From the NCBI RefSeq assembly GCF_013349955.1, contig NZ_JABVXC010000004.1, positions 59,036 to 123,035 on the forward strand: a stretch of DNA of 64,000 bases. Direction: 5' to 3'. Each line of letters opens with the position of its first letter. Position 1 is the first letter of the stretch. Positions 51,675 through 61,175 of the stretch are shown in pieces. Under the pieces are notes generated by a model. The model did no database searches. It was not told where the DNA came from and saw only the letters and a program-made list of their open reading frames with translations. A program made the position numbers and the translations under genes. Source of the stretch: Onishia taeanensis. GTDB taxonomy: Bacteria > Pseudomonadota > Gammaproteobacteria > Pseudomonadales > Halomonadaceae.

Positions 51675-53054
51675 ATGACTACCCAGCTTGATCGTCTCGA
51701 ACAACGCGTCCGCGGCGCCGTCGTCGACGACGCTGACAACGGCGTCTTTCGCTGCCACCGCAGCATGTTCACCGACCCGACCTTCTTCGACCTGGAGATG
51801 AAGCACATCTTCGAGGGTAATTGGCTGTTCCTGGCCCATGAGAGCCAGATTGCCGAGCCGGGTGACTACTTCACCGTGACCATGGGCCGCCAGCCGGTGG
51901 TGATCACCCGCGACAAGGCCGGCGAGCTGCATGGCCTGATCAATGCTTGTGCCCACCGTGGCGCCACTCTTTGCCGACGCAAGCGGGGCAACAAGGGCAC
52001 CTTTACCTGCCCGTTCCACGGCTGGACCTTCAAGAACGACGGCAAGCTGCTCAAGGCCAAGAACGAGAAGAACGGCGCCTACCCGGAGGGGTTCAAGCAG
52101 CAAGGCTCTCATGACCTCAAGCACCTGCCGCGTTTCGAGAACTACAAGGGCTTCCTGTTCGGCAGCCTGAGCGCCGACGTGATGCCGCTTGAGGACTATC
52201 TCGGCGAAACCCGCAAGGTGATCGATAATATCGTCGACCAGGCGCCGGAAGGCCTGGAGATCCTGCGCGGGACGTCGTCGTACACCTACAACGGCAACTG
52301 GAAGCTGCAGGCCGAGAACGGGGCCGACGGTTACCACGTGAGTTCGGTGCACTGGAACTATGCCTCGACCATGGAGCGTCGCAACTACGACGCCGGTGGC
52401 ACCAAGGCGGTGGACGCCGACGGTTGGTCGAAGAGCCAGGGCGGCTTCTACTCCTATGAGAATGGCCACATGATGCTGTGGACCCGGCTGATCAACCCCG
52501 AGGTCCGCCCGATCTTCAGTCGCAAGGATGAGATCGCAGCTGAGCTGGGTGAGGCTCGGGCCGACTCCATCGTCAACCAGACCCGCAATCTCTGTCTCTA
52601 TCCCAACGTTTATCTGATGGATCAGTTCTCCACCCAGATCCGTGTGCTGCGTCCGCTCTCCGTGGACAAGACCGAGGTCACCATTTACTGCTTCGCGCCC
52701 AAGGGCGAGCCCGCGGAGAGCCGACGGGTACGCATTCGCCAGTACGAGGACTTCTTCAACGTCTCGGGCATGGGGACACCGGACGACCTTGAGGAGTTTC
52801 GCGCCTGCCAGGACGGCTATAACGGCTCGCTTGCCGAGTGGAGCGATCTTTCTCGCGGCGCCAAGCAGTGGATCACAGGGGCCGATGAGAACGCCCAAGC
52901 CATCGATATGAAGCCGCTGCTCAGCGGGGCCTCCCCGGAGGACGAGGGGCTCTATGTGCTGCATCACCAGCACTGGGTCGAAGAGATGCTGCGCGCCATC
53001 GACAAGGAACGCAGCCGGTTTATTCCCACTGCGCCCGCCGCCCAGCACGCCTAA
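51675..53054 (+). CDS. benA: Benzoate 1,2-dioxygenase alpha subunit
   Basis: 459-aa large oxygenase subunit. The Rieske [2Fe-2S] site is [19 protein letters not shown] with CPFHGWTF (Cys-x-His ... Cys-x2-His). The mononuclear iron site lies in [16 protein letters not shown] (two His). Together with BenB it forms an alpha3-beta3 oxygenase that dihydroxylates benzoate using electrons from BenC. An AGGA-type site precedes the ATG. benB follows after 32 bp. Length and motifs are normal. Confidence 0.94.
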   Translation: MTTQLDRLEQRVRGAVVDDADNGVFRCHRSMFTDPTFFDLEMKHIFEGNWLFLAHESQIAEPGDYFTVTMGRQPVVITRDKAGELHGLINACAHRGATLCRRKRGNKGTFTCPFHGWTFKNDGKLLKAKNEKNGAYPEGFKQQGSHDLKHLPRFENYKGFLFGSLSADVMPLEDYLGETRKVIDNIVDQAPEGLEILRGTSSYTYNGNWKLQAENGADGYHVSSVHWNYASTMERRNYDAGGTKAVDADGWSKSQGGFYSYENGHMMLWTRLINPEVRPIFSRKDEIAAELGEARADSIVNQTRNLCLYPNVYLMDQFSTQIRVLRPLSVDKTEVTIYCFAPKGEPAESRRVRIRQYEDFFNVSGMGTPDDLEEFRACQDGYNGSLAEWSDLSRGAKQWITGADENAQAIDMKPLLSGASPEDEGLYVLHHQHWVEEMLRAIDKERSRFIPTAPAAQHA

Positions 53055-53086
53055 GGCCGGCACCTATAGAGAAGGGGAGAACAGAC

Positions 53087-53575
53087 ATGAGCATCAGCTA
53101 TCACGACATCCAGGCGTTCCTATACCGCGAAGCGCGCCTGCTCGACGACCGCCAGTGGGACGCCTGGCTCGAGTGCTATCACCAGGACGCCGAGTTCTGG
53201 ATGCCGGCCTGGGATGACGACGATCAGTTGACCCGGGACCCGCACGCCGAGATCTCGCTGATCTATTACCCGAACCGTGAGGGGTTGGAGGACCGGGTCT
53301 ATCGGATCAAGACCGAGCGCAGCGGGGCGAGCACTCCCGAGCCCCGCACTACCCATCAAGTCACCAATCTCGAGGTGCTCAAGGAGCAAGGCGACAGGGT
53401 GGAGTTGCGCTTCAACTGGCACACCCTGAGCCACCGCTACAAGAAGACCGACAGCTACTTCGGCTGCGCCTTCTACACCCTGGATGTGTCGGGGGAGACG
53501 CCGCTGATCACCCGAAAAGTCGTGCAACTCAACAACGACTACATCCATCAGGTCATCGACGTTTATCACGTCTGA
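53087..53575 (+). CDS. benB: Benzoate 1,2-dioxygenase beta subunit
   Basis: 162-aa small oxygenase subunit of the SnoaL-like/ring-hydroxylating beta family. Recognisable are AFLYREARLLDDRQWDAWLE near the start, FWMPAWDDDDQ, and LEDRVYRIKTERSG. It has no redox centre and plays a structural role in the hexamer. GGGGAG lies well before the ATG. It lies between benA and benC at standard spacing. Confidence 0.93.
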   Translation: MSISYHDIQAFLYREARLLDDRQWDAWLECYHQDAEFWMPAWDDDDQLTRDPHAEISLIYYPNREGLEDRVYRIKTERSGASTPEPRTTHQVTNLEVLKEQGDRVELRFNWHTLSHRYKKTDSYFGCAFYTLDVSGETPLITRKVVQLNNDYIHQVIDVYHV

Positions 53576-53613
53576 TCGGGTCACGCTGATCCTGTGCGGG
53601 AGGAGATTCGACC

Positions 53614-54657
53614 ATGAGCTACAACATTGCACTCAACTTCGAGGACGGCGTCACGCGTTTCATCGGCTGCAAGGAGGGGGAAACGGTCCTCGATGCGGCC
53701 TATCGCCAGAAGGTCAACCTGCCTATGGACTGCTCCGACGGCGTCTGTGGTACCTGCAAGGGCCACTGCGAGCAGGGCGAGTTCGATTTGGGCGACGAGT
53801 ATCTCGATGATGCGCTCTCCGACGAGGAGGCCGCCGAAGGCCAGGTGCTGACCTGCCAGATGGTGCCATCGTCGGACTGCGTCATACAGGTGCCGGTGGC
53901 CTCTACGCTATGCATGACCCAGGTGGGCAAGATCCAGGGCACCCTGACCGCAGTCGAGCAACTCTCCGAGGACAGCATCGAGCTGGCGGTCGACCTGGAC
54001 GAGGGCGGCGAACTGGCCTTTCTGCCGGGCCAGTACATCCATATCGATGTGCCGGGCAGCGGTCAGCACCGCTCTTACTCCTTCAGCTCGAAGCCAGGGG
54101 AGCCGCGCGCCACCTTCCTGATCCGCAACATCCCCAATGGTCTGATGAGCGGCTACCTGACCCAGCAAGCCAAGGTCGGCGATCGTCTCTCTCTCACTGG
54201 GCCACTGGGCAGCTTCTATCTGCGCGAGATAACGCGCCCGGTGCTGATGCTAGCAGGCGGTACGGGCCTCGCGCCCTTCCTCTCCATGCTCGAGCAACTG
54301 GTTCAGAAACGGGAAGAAGAGCAGGGCAGCGACCAGCCGATGCACCTGATCTACGGCGTCAACAAGGACGACCACTTGGTCAAGGTCGATGCGCTGGACG
54401 CGTTCGCCGAGAGGCTACCGACGTTCACCTACTCCACCGTGGTGGTGGACGAGGCCAGCACGCATCCGCGCAAGGGCTATGTCACCCATCACATGGACGC
54501 TGAGGTGCTGCACGACGGCGATATCGACGTCTATCTGTGCGGGCCGCCGCCGATGGTCGATGCCGTGCTCAAGCACTTCGACAAGGAGGGCATCGTGCCG
54601 CAGAGCTTCCACTACGAGAAGTTCACACCCAATCAGGCACCGGGAGAGGTGGCATGA
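53614..54657 (+). CDS. benC: Benzoate dioxygenase reductase
   Basis: 347-aa electron-transfer subunit. An N-terminal plant-type [2Fe-2S] ferredoxin (DCSDGVCGTCKGHCEQGEF, with the last Cys in LTCQM) is followed by an FAD domain (HRSYSFSS) and an NAD domain (LAGGTGLAPFLSML, CGPPPMVDAV). It passes electrons from NADH to BenAB. Its TGA overlaps the benD ATG, so the two are coupled. Confidence 0.94.
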   Translation: MSYNIALNFEDGVTRFIGCKEGETVLDAAYRQKVNLPMDCSDGVCGTCKGHCEQGEFDLGDEYLDDALSDEEAAEGQVLTCQMVPSSDCVIQVPVASTLCMTQVGKIQGTLTAVEQLSEDSIELAVDLDEGGELAFLPGQYIHIDVPGSGQHRSYSFSSKPGEPRATFLIRNIPNGLMSGYLTQQAKVGDRLSLTGPLGSFYLREITRPVLMLAGGTGLAPFLSMLEQLVQKREEEQGSDQPMHLIYGVNKDDHLVKVDALDAFAERLPTFTYSTVVVDEASTHPRKGYVTHHMDAEVLHDGDIDVYLCGPPPMVDAVLKHFDKEGIVPQSFHYEKFTPNQAPGEVA

Positions 54658-55484
54658 GCGCGCAACGCATCGACGGCTTAGGCTTTCAGGGCTCACGTTT
54701 TCAGAACTTACGTTTCCAGGACAAGGTCATGGTGATCACCGGCGCTGCCCAGGGGATCGGGCGGCGAGTGGCCGAGCGGGCCGGCGCGGAGGGAGCACGC
54801 CTGGCCTTGGTGGATCGTTCGGAACTGGTGGAGGAGGTCGTGGACGATCTGCGTGCTCAGGGCGTGGAGGCGATCAGTGTGTTGGCCGACCTGGAGACCT
54901 GGGCCGGGGCCTCTGACGTCATGGCCAAGACAGCCGAGCATTTCGGTCGTATCGATATCCTGATCAACAACGTAGGTGGGGCCATCAACTTCAAGCCGTT
55001 CACCGAATTCAGCGAAAGCGAGATCGCCGCCGAAGTCCAGCGCTCGCTGATGCCGACACTGTGGTGCTGCCGAGCCGTGTTGCCGCTCCTGGTCGAGCAG
55101 GGTGGCGGCGTGATCGTCAACGTCTCGTCAGTGGCGGCCCGGGGTATCCATCGAATTCCCTATTCGGCGGCGAAGGGAGGCGTCAATGCACTGACCGAGT
55201 CTCTGGCCTTCGAGTACGCCGAGCACGGTATTCGTGTGGCGGCCGCCGGCATCGGTGGGACCGAGGCGCCGCCGCGCAAGATTTCCCGGGGTACCCCGGA
55301 GCCCAGTAACGAGACGGAACGGGCCTGGTTTCAGGCGCATATCGACCAGACCAAGCAGAGCTGCCTGATGAAACGCTACGGCACGCTCGACGAGATGGCC
55401 GCCCCGATTCTGTTCTTGGCCTCGGACGAGGCGAGCTATATCACCGGCAGCGTACTGCCGGTCGGCGGCGGCGATCAGGGCTGA
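54654..55484 (+). CDS. benD: cis-1,2-dihydroxybenzoate dehydrogenase
   Basis: 276-aa short-chain dehydrogenase that rearomatises the benzoate diol to catechol with loss of CO2. The cofactor motif is TGAAQGIGRRVAE and the active site is SSVAARG with YSAAKGG (Tyr-x3-Lys). The ATG at 54654 overlaps the benC stop; GGGAGAGG is upstream. The first 20 residues (GFQGSRFQNLRFQDK) repeat an aromatic-Gln pattern and extend the usual BenD N-terminus, so a later start is possible, but no better ribosome site is seen. Confidence 0.92.
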   Translation: MSAQRIDGLGFQGSRFQNLRFQDKVMVITGAAQGIGRRVAERAGAEGARLALVDRSELVEEVVDDLRAQGVEAISVLADLETWAGASDVMAKTAEHFGRIDILINNVGGAINFKPFTEFSESEIAAEVQRSLMPTLWCCRAVLPLLVEQGGGVIVNVSSVAARGIHRIPYSAAKGGVNALTESLAFEYAEHGIRVAAAGIGGTEAPPRKISRGTPEPSNETERAWFQAHIDQTKQSCLMKRYGTLDEMAAPILFLASDEASYITGSVLPVGGGDQG

Positions 55485-55560
55485 GCCCTGGACCTCTACG
55501 CATTCGAGGTCTGCCGAAGCTACCAAAGACGACAACGACAATAATCCCCTGGAGCACACC

Positions 55561-56820
55561 ATGAAACATCTCGAGAGAGGCGTCGGCCTAGCGTCGGCGC
55601 CGCGGGATTTCCTGCGTGACCTGAATGCCGACAACCTGAGCGCTGGCGTGGTCGCTGGCATTTTCGGCCTCAGCGCAGGCATCATCCATATCAGTGCCGG
55701 TACCGCCGCCGGGTTACCCAAGGATTTCACCCTGCTATGGGTGATCAGCTACCTCTTCATCAACGGCCTGTTCGGTCTACTGCTACCGGCCTACTATCGG
55801 CTGCCCCTGCCGATGGCCAACTCCATTCCCGGGGCATTGCTGTTCGCCGCCATCATTCCTGTGGTAGGGCTCAATGAGGCCCTGGGAGCGACGCTGATGG
55901 CGGGCGCCATTTCGGTGGTAGTCGCCTTGGCCGGCTGGATGAGCCTGGTGATGCGGCTCATTCCCATGCCCATCGTCATGGGGATGGTGGCTGGGGTGCT
56001 GCTCAAGTTCGGCACCAACATGGTGATGCCGCTGCAGAGTGCGTTGCTACCGGCGATGGTGATGATCCTGGCCTTTTTCTTCTCGGCGCGCTTCCTGCGT
56101 CGAGTCCCCCCGCTGGTGGTGACGCTCGCGGTGGGCGTGATCTATATGGCCTTCTCCGGTGCCGACTTCTCAAGCGTGGAGTTTTCGTTTCGCATGCCCG
56201 AGTTCATCGCGCCGGCCTTCTCAATGGACGCCTTTTTGGCCTACGGCCTGCCGCTGGCGCTGATCCTAGTGGGCATGGAGACCCCCGCCGGCGTGGGGTT
56301 GGTCAAGGGCATGGGCTTCAAGGAGGTGCCGGCCAACGCCATCACCTTCGTTGGAGGCATTGGCACCATGGTGTCTGCCTTTTTCAATCTTCACAGCACC
56401 TGCATCGCCGCGCCAATGACGGGTATCTGTTCCTCCCCTGAGGCAGGTACCCACGACAAGCGCTGGGTGGCGGCGGTAATCGTTGGCATCATCTTCGTGA
56501 TCGCTGCCCCTTTCTATGGTTTCGTGTTCAGTCTGATCGAAGCGATGCCGAATTATTTTATCGCCATCATTGCCGGATTGGCGCTGCTTAGAGTGATAAG
56601 CTCGGCGATGCACATTACCTTCTCCGGCAAGCATGAAGTAGGGGCGATGTTTTCCTTCCTGATCGCCGTGTCGGGCCTGAAGATCTTTGGCATCGGCGCG
56701 TCGTTCTGGGCGCTGATCCTGGGCGCGCTTATCTCGATGCTGGTGGAGTTCCAGGACTTTGACTTCTCGCTGGAACGCGAGGCCCTGCGCAAGCGTTTTT
56801 CAGCTAAAAAAGTAGGCTGA
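55561..56820 (+). CDS. benE: BenE-family benzoate transporter 1
   Basis: 419-aa inner-membrane protein with about twelve hydrophobic segments of the BenE benzoate:proton symporter family, including PIPMPIVMGMVAG-like and ETPAGVGLVKGMG loops and the HSTCIAAPMTGICSSPEAG region. An initial 25-residue polar segment precedes the first helix. It lies 76 bp after benD, probably in the same unit, and would import benzoate. The second BenE-family gene follows; they are distant paralogues, not a tandem duplicate. Confidence 0.82.
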   Translation: MKHLERGVGLASAPRDFLRDLNADNLSAGVVAGIFGLSAGIIHISAGTAAGLPKDFTLLWVISYLFINGLFGLLLPAYYRLPLPMANSIPGALLFAAIIPVVGLNEALGATLMAGAISVVVALAGWMSLVMRLIPMPIVMGMVAGVLLKFGTNMVMPLQSALLPAMVMILAFFFSARFLRRVPPLVVTLAVGVIYMAFSGADFSSVEFSFRMPEFIAPAFSMDAFLAYGLPLALILVGMETPAGVGLVKGMGFKEVPANAITFVGGIGTMVSAFFNLHSTCIAAPMTGICSSPEAGTHDKRWVAAVIVGIIFVIAAPFYGFVFSLIEAMPNYFIAIIAGLALLRVISSAMHITFSGKHEVGAMFSFLIAVSGLKIFGIGASFWALILGALISMLVEFQDFDFSLEREALRKRFSAKKVG

Positions 56821-56943
56821 TCGATAGTTCAGGCGTCTGGACGTCGGCGCTTCCCCCTTGGCCCGCGATTGCTTGGCAGCGCGGGCGTTTTCAGCTGTGC
56901 GCTGCGCGAAGGTGCATCGCTACTCGTGTCGAGGATTGTTGTG

Positions 56944-58140
56944 ATGTTCAAGGACTGGTCGATATCCGCCATCACTGCCGGTTTCGTCGCCGTGCTAGTG
57001 TCTTACTCTGGGCCACTGATGATCTTCTTTCAGGCCGCTCAGAGCGCTGACGTCTCAAACGCCATGATCACATCCTGGGTCTGGGCGATTTCGCTTGGCG
57101 CAGCGGTCTCGGGCATTCTGCTCAGCCTGTGGCTCAAGGTCCCGGTGGTCACCGCATGGTCGGCACCTGGCACGGCCTTGCTGGTCACGCTGTTTCCCGA
57201 CCTTTCGTTAGGCGAGGCGGTGGGCGCCTATCTGGTGGCGGCAGCGGCGATCTTCGTGATTGGCGTCACCGGCTCCTTCGATCGCATCATTCGGCTGGTC
57301 CCGCCAGGCATAGCCAGCGCCATGATGGCGGGCATCCTGTTCCAGTTCGGCGTGGGCGTCTTCGTGTCGCTGGAGTCGGTACCGGCCTTGTCTATTGGGA
57401 TGATCCTCGCCTACCTCGTCTTCAAGCGGTTGAGTCCGCGCTATAGCCTGGTGGTGCTGCTGGTGGTGGGGGTAATCCTGGCGGTGATGCTTGAAGGGGC
57501 CAGCCTGAAGGGGGTGACACTTAGCCTAGCCGATCCGCAGTTCATTGCCCCGGAATGGAGCTGGCATGCCATCCTTAGCCTGGCCATCCCGCTGGTGTTA
57601 GTCAGCATGACCGGGCAGTTTCTGCCGGGCATGGCGATCATGCGAAGCGCTGGCTACAACACGCCCGCCAAGCCGGTCGTCACGGTGACCAGTTTGATTT
57701 CCTTTGCCACCGCCTTTTTTGGCGGTATTACCACCGTGATTGCAGCCATCACCGCGGCCATTTGCACCAGCAAGGAGGCCCACGAGGATCCAGATAAGCG
57801 CTATGTGGCCGGGGTCGCCAATGGGATCTTCTACTTGATCGGTGGCACCTTTGCCGGGACCATCGTGACGCTGTTCACCTCGTTGCCCGGCGAGTTCGTC
57901 GCAGTGCTGGCGGGGCTAGCGCTGATCGGTGCCATCACCAGCAACATCCATGCCTTCGCCTCCCAAAAGGATCACCTGGAAGCCTCGGTGATCACTTTTA
58001 TCGCCACGGCGTCCGGCATGAGCTTCCTGGGGTTGGGGTCGGCCTTTTGGGGGGTAATAGTGGGCGCTTTGGCCTACAACCTCCTGCACCGGCGCTTTAC
58101 CGGGCGCAAGTCGACGCAAGTGTCCGACAGTGCAAGATAA
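56944..58140 (+). CDS. benE: BenE-family benzoate transporter 2
   Basis: 398-aa membrane protein closer to classical BenE: FKDWSISAITAGFVAVLVSY at the start, VTAWSAPGTALL, GIASAMMAGILFQFG, TGQFLPGMAIMRSAGYNTP and TAAICTSKEAHEDPDKRY. GAGGA lies before a GTG at 56941 and the ATG at 56944; the ATG fits the family start, although the frame is open from 56869. Which of the two permeases handles benzoate cannot be told from sequence alone; the other may take a related aromatic acid. Confidence 0.85.
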   Translation: MFKDWSISAITAGFVAVLVSYSGPLMIFFQAAQSADVSNAMITSWVWAISLGAAVSGILLSLWLKVPVVTAWSAPGTALLVTLFPDLSLGEAVGAYLVAAAAIFVIGVTGSFDRIIRLVPPGIASAMMAGILFQFGVGVFVSLESVPALSIGMILAYLVFKRLSPRYSLVVLLVVGVILAVMLEGASLKGVTLSLADPQFIAPEWSWHAILSLAIPLVLVSMTGQFLPGMAIMRSAGYNTPAKPVVTVTSLISFATAFFGGITTVIAAITAAICTSKEAHEDPDKRYVAGVANGIFYLIGGTFAGTIVTLFTSLPGEFVAVLAGLALIGAITSNIHAFASQKDHLEASVITFIATASGMSFLGLGSAFWGVIVGALAYNLLHRRFTGRKSTQVSDSAR

Positions 58141-58519
58141 GTATCCCGACCGGCGTCGGCCGGGCAGCCAATGGGTGCCGGTATGCTGATGCTAGCTTGA
58201 GACTCTTTATCAGCAGTATGCCGGTCATCGCTTCTTGCCCACCTGCATAATGCTCGAAGCCTAACGGGCGATCATGTAAAGGACGTGGCCGCAACACCTT
58301 CCTCGGCCGGGACTACGAGCTCTGGACTATCAGCAGGACGCTCGTTTCGTGCATCTTCGAATAATACCACCAGCCGTCCGGCTGATTTGGTCAGCACATG
58401 ATTCTGGGGTATACCGGACAGGTTTGCCGGGCTCTCCCTCACGCTAACCAGGTGGCAAACAATGGATGAGATGAACCATCCGCGATTGTTAATTCACACC
58501 TTAGGTAACCTTACTCCCC
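58141..58519. other. Intergenic region before the LysR gene
   Basis: About 380 bp without a gene. A GC-rich imperfect inverted repeat just after the permease stop (around 58148-58168) may terminate the ben unit. The right part should hold the LysR promoter; GGTATACC near 58408 is a small palindrome of unknown use. Confidence 0.35.
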
Positions 58520-59446
58520 ATGTTGAATCAGCGCGCATTAGCGTATCTAAGTGAAGTCGTGAGAAGAGGGTCATTCCGACGAGCCGCCGATCACCTGAAC
58601 ATCGATGTATCGGTGGTCAGCCGTCAGATCAAAGCACTTGAGGAGTCCCTCGGTGTGGCGCTTCTCCATCGCCACTCGTCTGGTGTTCAGGTGACAGAGT
58701 CAGGTCAGTTCCTGGTTGACCACTTTCAAGGCCAAGTGTCTGCCGAAAAGGTGGTGCTATCGAAACTTCAGCAGCTACAGGGGTTGGTCAGTGGGCAGGT
58801 AGGTATCGCGGTGGGAGAGGGCTTCATCGCTGACCTGGTTTCCCAGCCGCTGGAGTCCTTCATGACGGCTTACCCCGGTATTGAACTCGACGTCACCATG
58901 GCGGGAATGGACGAGGCCATAGACCTGGTCATCCAGGGGCATGTGGATTTCGCGTTGCTTTATGCCCCACCCGTTGACGCACAACTGGTATGCCACGTTG
59001 AAACCAAGCATCCCCTCGACTTGATCGTTCCCGCTGGCCATCCGCTGATGGCATTGAAGCGGCAAGTGTTTCTGCAAGACATTCAAGGATATCCGCTGGG
59101 CCTGATGAACCATCCATTCGGTATGCGCCATTTAGTCAATGCCGTCGCTCATCAGGAGCGCATCTCCTTGCGGGCGCGGCTGCACACCAATTCGGTGGCA
59201 GTGCTCAGGAATTTCGTGGTGTCGGGGATCGGTGTCACCTTCATGCCGCAGCTTACTGTCATCGATGCGCTTGATAATGAAGAGATCGGTATTCTGGAAA
59301 TGGCGCACCCGGCTCTGAACGGCGCTACGGCGCAGATTGTCAGTCGTCATGGCCGTGCGTTAACGGTATCGGCAGAAGCATGCCTCCAGCATTTGCAACG
59401 CGGCATGCGCTTTTTTAACAGCGATGCGCCGCGTCTGTTGTCATGA
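58520..59446 (+). CDS. LysR-family regulator next to the TRAP genes
   Basis: 308-aa LysR protein. The N-terminal helix-turn-helix is LAYLSEVVRRGSFRRAADHL with VSVVSRQIKALEESLGVALL. The effector domain includes GQVGIAVGEGF and VVSGIGVTFMPQL. It precedes the TRAP transporter genes in the same direction with a 114-bp gap, so it probably controls them, perhaps with the dipeptidase. The ligand is unknown. The start at 58520 lacks a strong ribosome site but fits the family. Confidence 0.82.
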   Translation: MLNQRALAYLSEVVRRGSFRRAADHLNIDVSVVSRQIKALEESLGVALLHRHSSGVQVTESGQFLVDHFQGQVSAEKVVLSKLQQLQGLVSGQVGIAVGEGFIADLVSQPLESFMTAYPGIELDVTMAGMDEAIDLVIQGHVDFALLYAPPVDAQLVCHVETKHPLDLIVPAGHPLMALKRQVFLQDIQGYPLGLMNHPFGMRHLVNAVAHQERISLRARLHTNSVAVLRNFVVSGIGVTFMPQLTVIDALDNEEIGILEMAHPALNGATAQIVSRHGRALTVSAEACLQHLQRGMRFFNSDAPRLLS

Positions 59447-59560
59447 GAACAACGCCCGGTCTATTGCAAAGGCAACAGAGGTACCCATAGCCTGACCTAC
59501 AAGGCCACATCGGTGAGCCGACCACATAACTATACAAGACACTTCATTGAGGAGTCCGAT

Positions 59561-60592
59561 ATGGACCTGTCTCGGAAATTTGCGCTTACCACTCTTGCTT
59601 CAGCCTGTGTGATGGCATCCCTCGCCACTGGTGCCCAAGCCGCCACCACGGTCAATCTTAGCTATAACGGTGCGCCTGACGCTGACAAAAATGCCGTTCA
59701 TGCCTTTGCCGCCAATCTAAAAGAGCTGGTCGCCGAGAAAACTGACGGTGAAATCGAGATAAAGCTCTATCCCAATAGCATGCTGGGTGAAGAGCAGGAG
59801 CGCATGGAGCAGGTGATGAACTCGCCGAGTCTCAACATTGCCTCTTTTGCGGGCATGTCGCCGGTAGTGCCGGAGATTTTCGTCAGCGCCACTCCCTTCT
59901 TGTTCGATGATTTTGCATCGGCGCGTACTTTCTTTGATGAAGGCGAGTATTGGGGCAATGTAGAAACGGCGCTTCGCGAACGCACTGGCGCGGAGCTGTT
60001 GGCCGTGGTCGAGGAGGGGGGCTTCCTGGCATTCACCAACGATAAAAAGCCGATCTCGTCGCCGGCTGACTTCGACGGCCTGCGTTTCCGCGCAATGGAC
60101 CCAAGCCAGGTGGCGCTCTATGAGGCCTTCGGCGCGTCCGGTACGCCGATCCCCTGGACCGAAGTCTATATGGCTCTCAAGACCGGTGTCGCAGACGGTC
60201 AGATGAATCCGCCGATGTATATCATCCTCGGCAGCCTATACGAAGTGCAGGATTACCTGACGTTGGCGAACATTCAGTATTCCGATCAATTCTTGGTAGG
60301 TAATGGCGCCATGATCGATGGTTGGGATGAGGAGATGCGAGCCAACTTCATGGAGGCGGTGGCCGAAGCCAACACCATGGCACGCGAGCAAAATGAAGCC
60401 AAAGTCGATGAGCGTATCGCTTATCTAGAAGAGCAGGGCATGCAGGTGATCCGCCCCACGAATGAAGAGCTCAATGCCTTCCGGGAACAGGGTCAGCCAG
60501 CGTACTTAGAGTGGCTCGCCGAGCAGGGTATCGAACAAGAGTGGGTCGATATGGCGCTTGAAGATGCCGGTATGAGTGATCTCCGCAAGTAA
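59561..60592 (+). CDS. dctP: TRAP transporter solute-binding protein
   Basis: 343-aa periplasmic binding protein of the DctP family. A signal peptide (TTLASACVMASLATGAQA) is followed by the DctP fold with LYPNSMLGEEQERMEQV, LRFRAMDPSQVALYEAFGA (with the substrate-binding Arg), PIPWTEVYMALKTGVADGQM and NPPMYI. GAGGAG precedes the ATG at 59561. It delivers an organic acid to the DctQM permease. The substrate cannot be read from sequence; the neighbouring dipeptidase gene hints at, but does not prove, a peptide or amino-acid-derived ligand. Confidence 0.88.
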   Translation: MDLSRKFALTTLASACVMASLATGAQAATTVNLSYNGAPDADKNAVHAFAANLKELVAEKTDGEIEIKLYPNSMLGEEQERMEQVMNSPSLNIASFAGMSPVVPEIFVSATPFLFDDFASARTFFDEGEYWGNVETALRERTGAELLAVVEEGGFLAFTNDKKPISSPADFDGLRFRAMDPSQVALYEAFGASGTPIPWTEVYMALKTGVADGQMNPPMYIILGSLYEVQDYLTLANIQYSDQFLVGNGAMIDGWDEEMRANFMEAVAEANTMAREQNEAKVDERIAYLEEQGMQVIRPTNEELNAFREQGQPAYLEWLAEQGIEQEWVDMALEDAGMSDLRK

Positions 60593-60600
60593 GCCATGTG

Positions 60601-60621
60601 GCGCCGCTTCATGAGCGGCGC
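60601..60621 (+). terminator. Stem-loop between dctP and dctQ
   Basis: Perfect 8-bp stem GCGCCGCT / AGCGGCGC with a 5-base loop, just after the dctP stop. No T-run follows. Such intercistronic hairpins in TRAP operons usually favour the abundant binding protein over the membrane subunits. Confidence 0.6.
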
Positions 60622-60683
60622 AGTTCGACATCACACTCGGGGCAGAGGGAGACATTCTCTGCCCAGTTGGGGCTCTTACTCCT

Positions 60684-61175
60684 ATGTTATCTCTACGCTC
60701 TCGGAGCCTTCTGGTGAGCCAGAAGGCCACTCTGTGGCTTGCCAGTAGTCTGTTGCTGATCGACTTACTGGCCATTCTCTTCGGCGTCTTCATGCGTTAT
60801 ATCGCGGGTGGCGCACCGATATGGACCGACGAGCTTGCACGGTACCTCATTATCGCCAGTGTGTTACTGGCAATGGGGGCCGTCTGGATCGAAGGTGGAC
60901 ACATGCGAGTGGCGCTTATTGAGCGTCTTCTTCCATCAGGGTTATGCCGACTTCTGAACGTCTACCAATGGCTGCTGACAATCACGCTGGCCATTGGCGG
61001 TGCTGTGGTTAGCTACCAATATGCAATGTCAGTATCGATGTTTACCAGCTCGGGGTTGGGGGTTAGCCGCACCATTCCTATGTTGTCCGTCCCGGCTGGC
61101 TTTGCCTTGCTTGCCTGGCAGGCACTGCTTTATGGCCCGGCACCGCTCAAGACAATCGCGGAGGAAGTCGAATGA
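60684..61175 (+). CDS. dctQ: TRAP transporter small membrane subunit
   Basis: 163-aa protein with four membrane helices of the DctQ family (LLLIDLLAILFGVFMRYI with WTDELARYLIIASVLLAMG, then GGHMRVALIERLL). It associates with DctM and helps dock the binding protein. It overlaps dctM by four bases (ATGA at 61172). It lies about 90 bp after dctP beyond a hairpin. Confidence 0.88.
   Translation: MLSLRSRSLLVSQKATLWLASSLLLIDLLAILFGVFMRYIAGGAPIWTDELARYLIIASVLLAMGAVWIEGGHMRVALIERLLPSGLCRLLNVYQWLLTITLAIGGAVVSYQYAMSVSMFTSSGLGVSRTIPMLSVPAGFALLAWQALLYGPAPLKTIAEEVE

Noticed and set aside
51396..53063. 555-codon minus-strand frame opposite benA
   Set aside because: High-GC third positions keep the antisense frame open; benA on the plus strand has all catalytic motifs.
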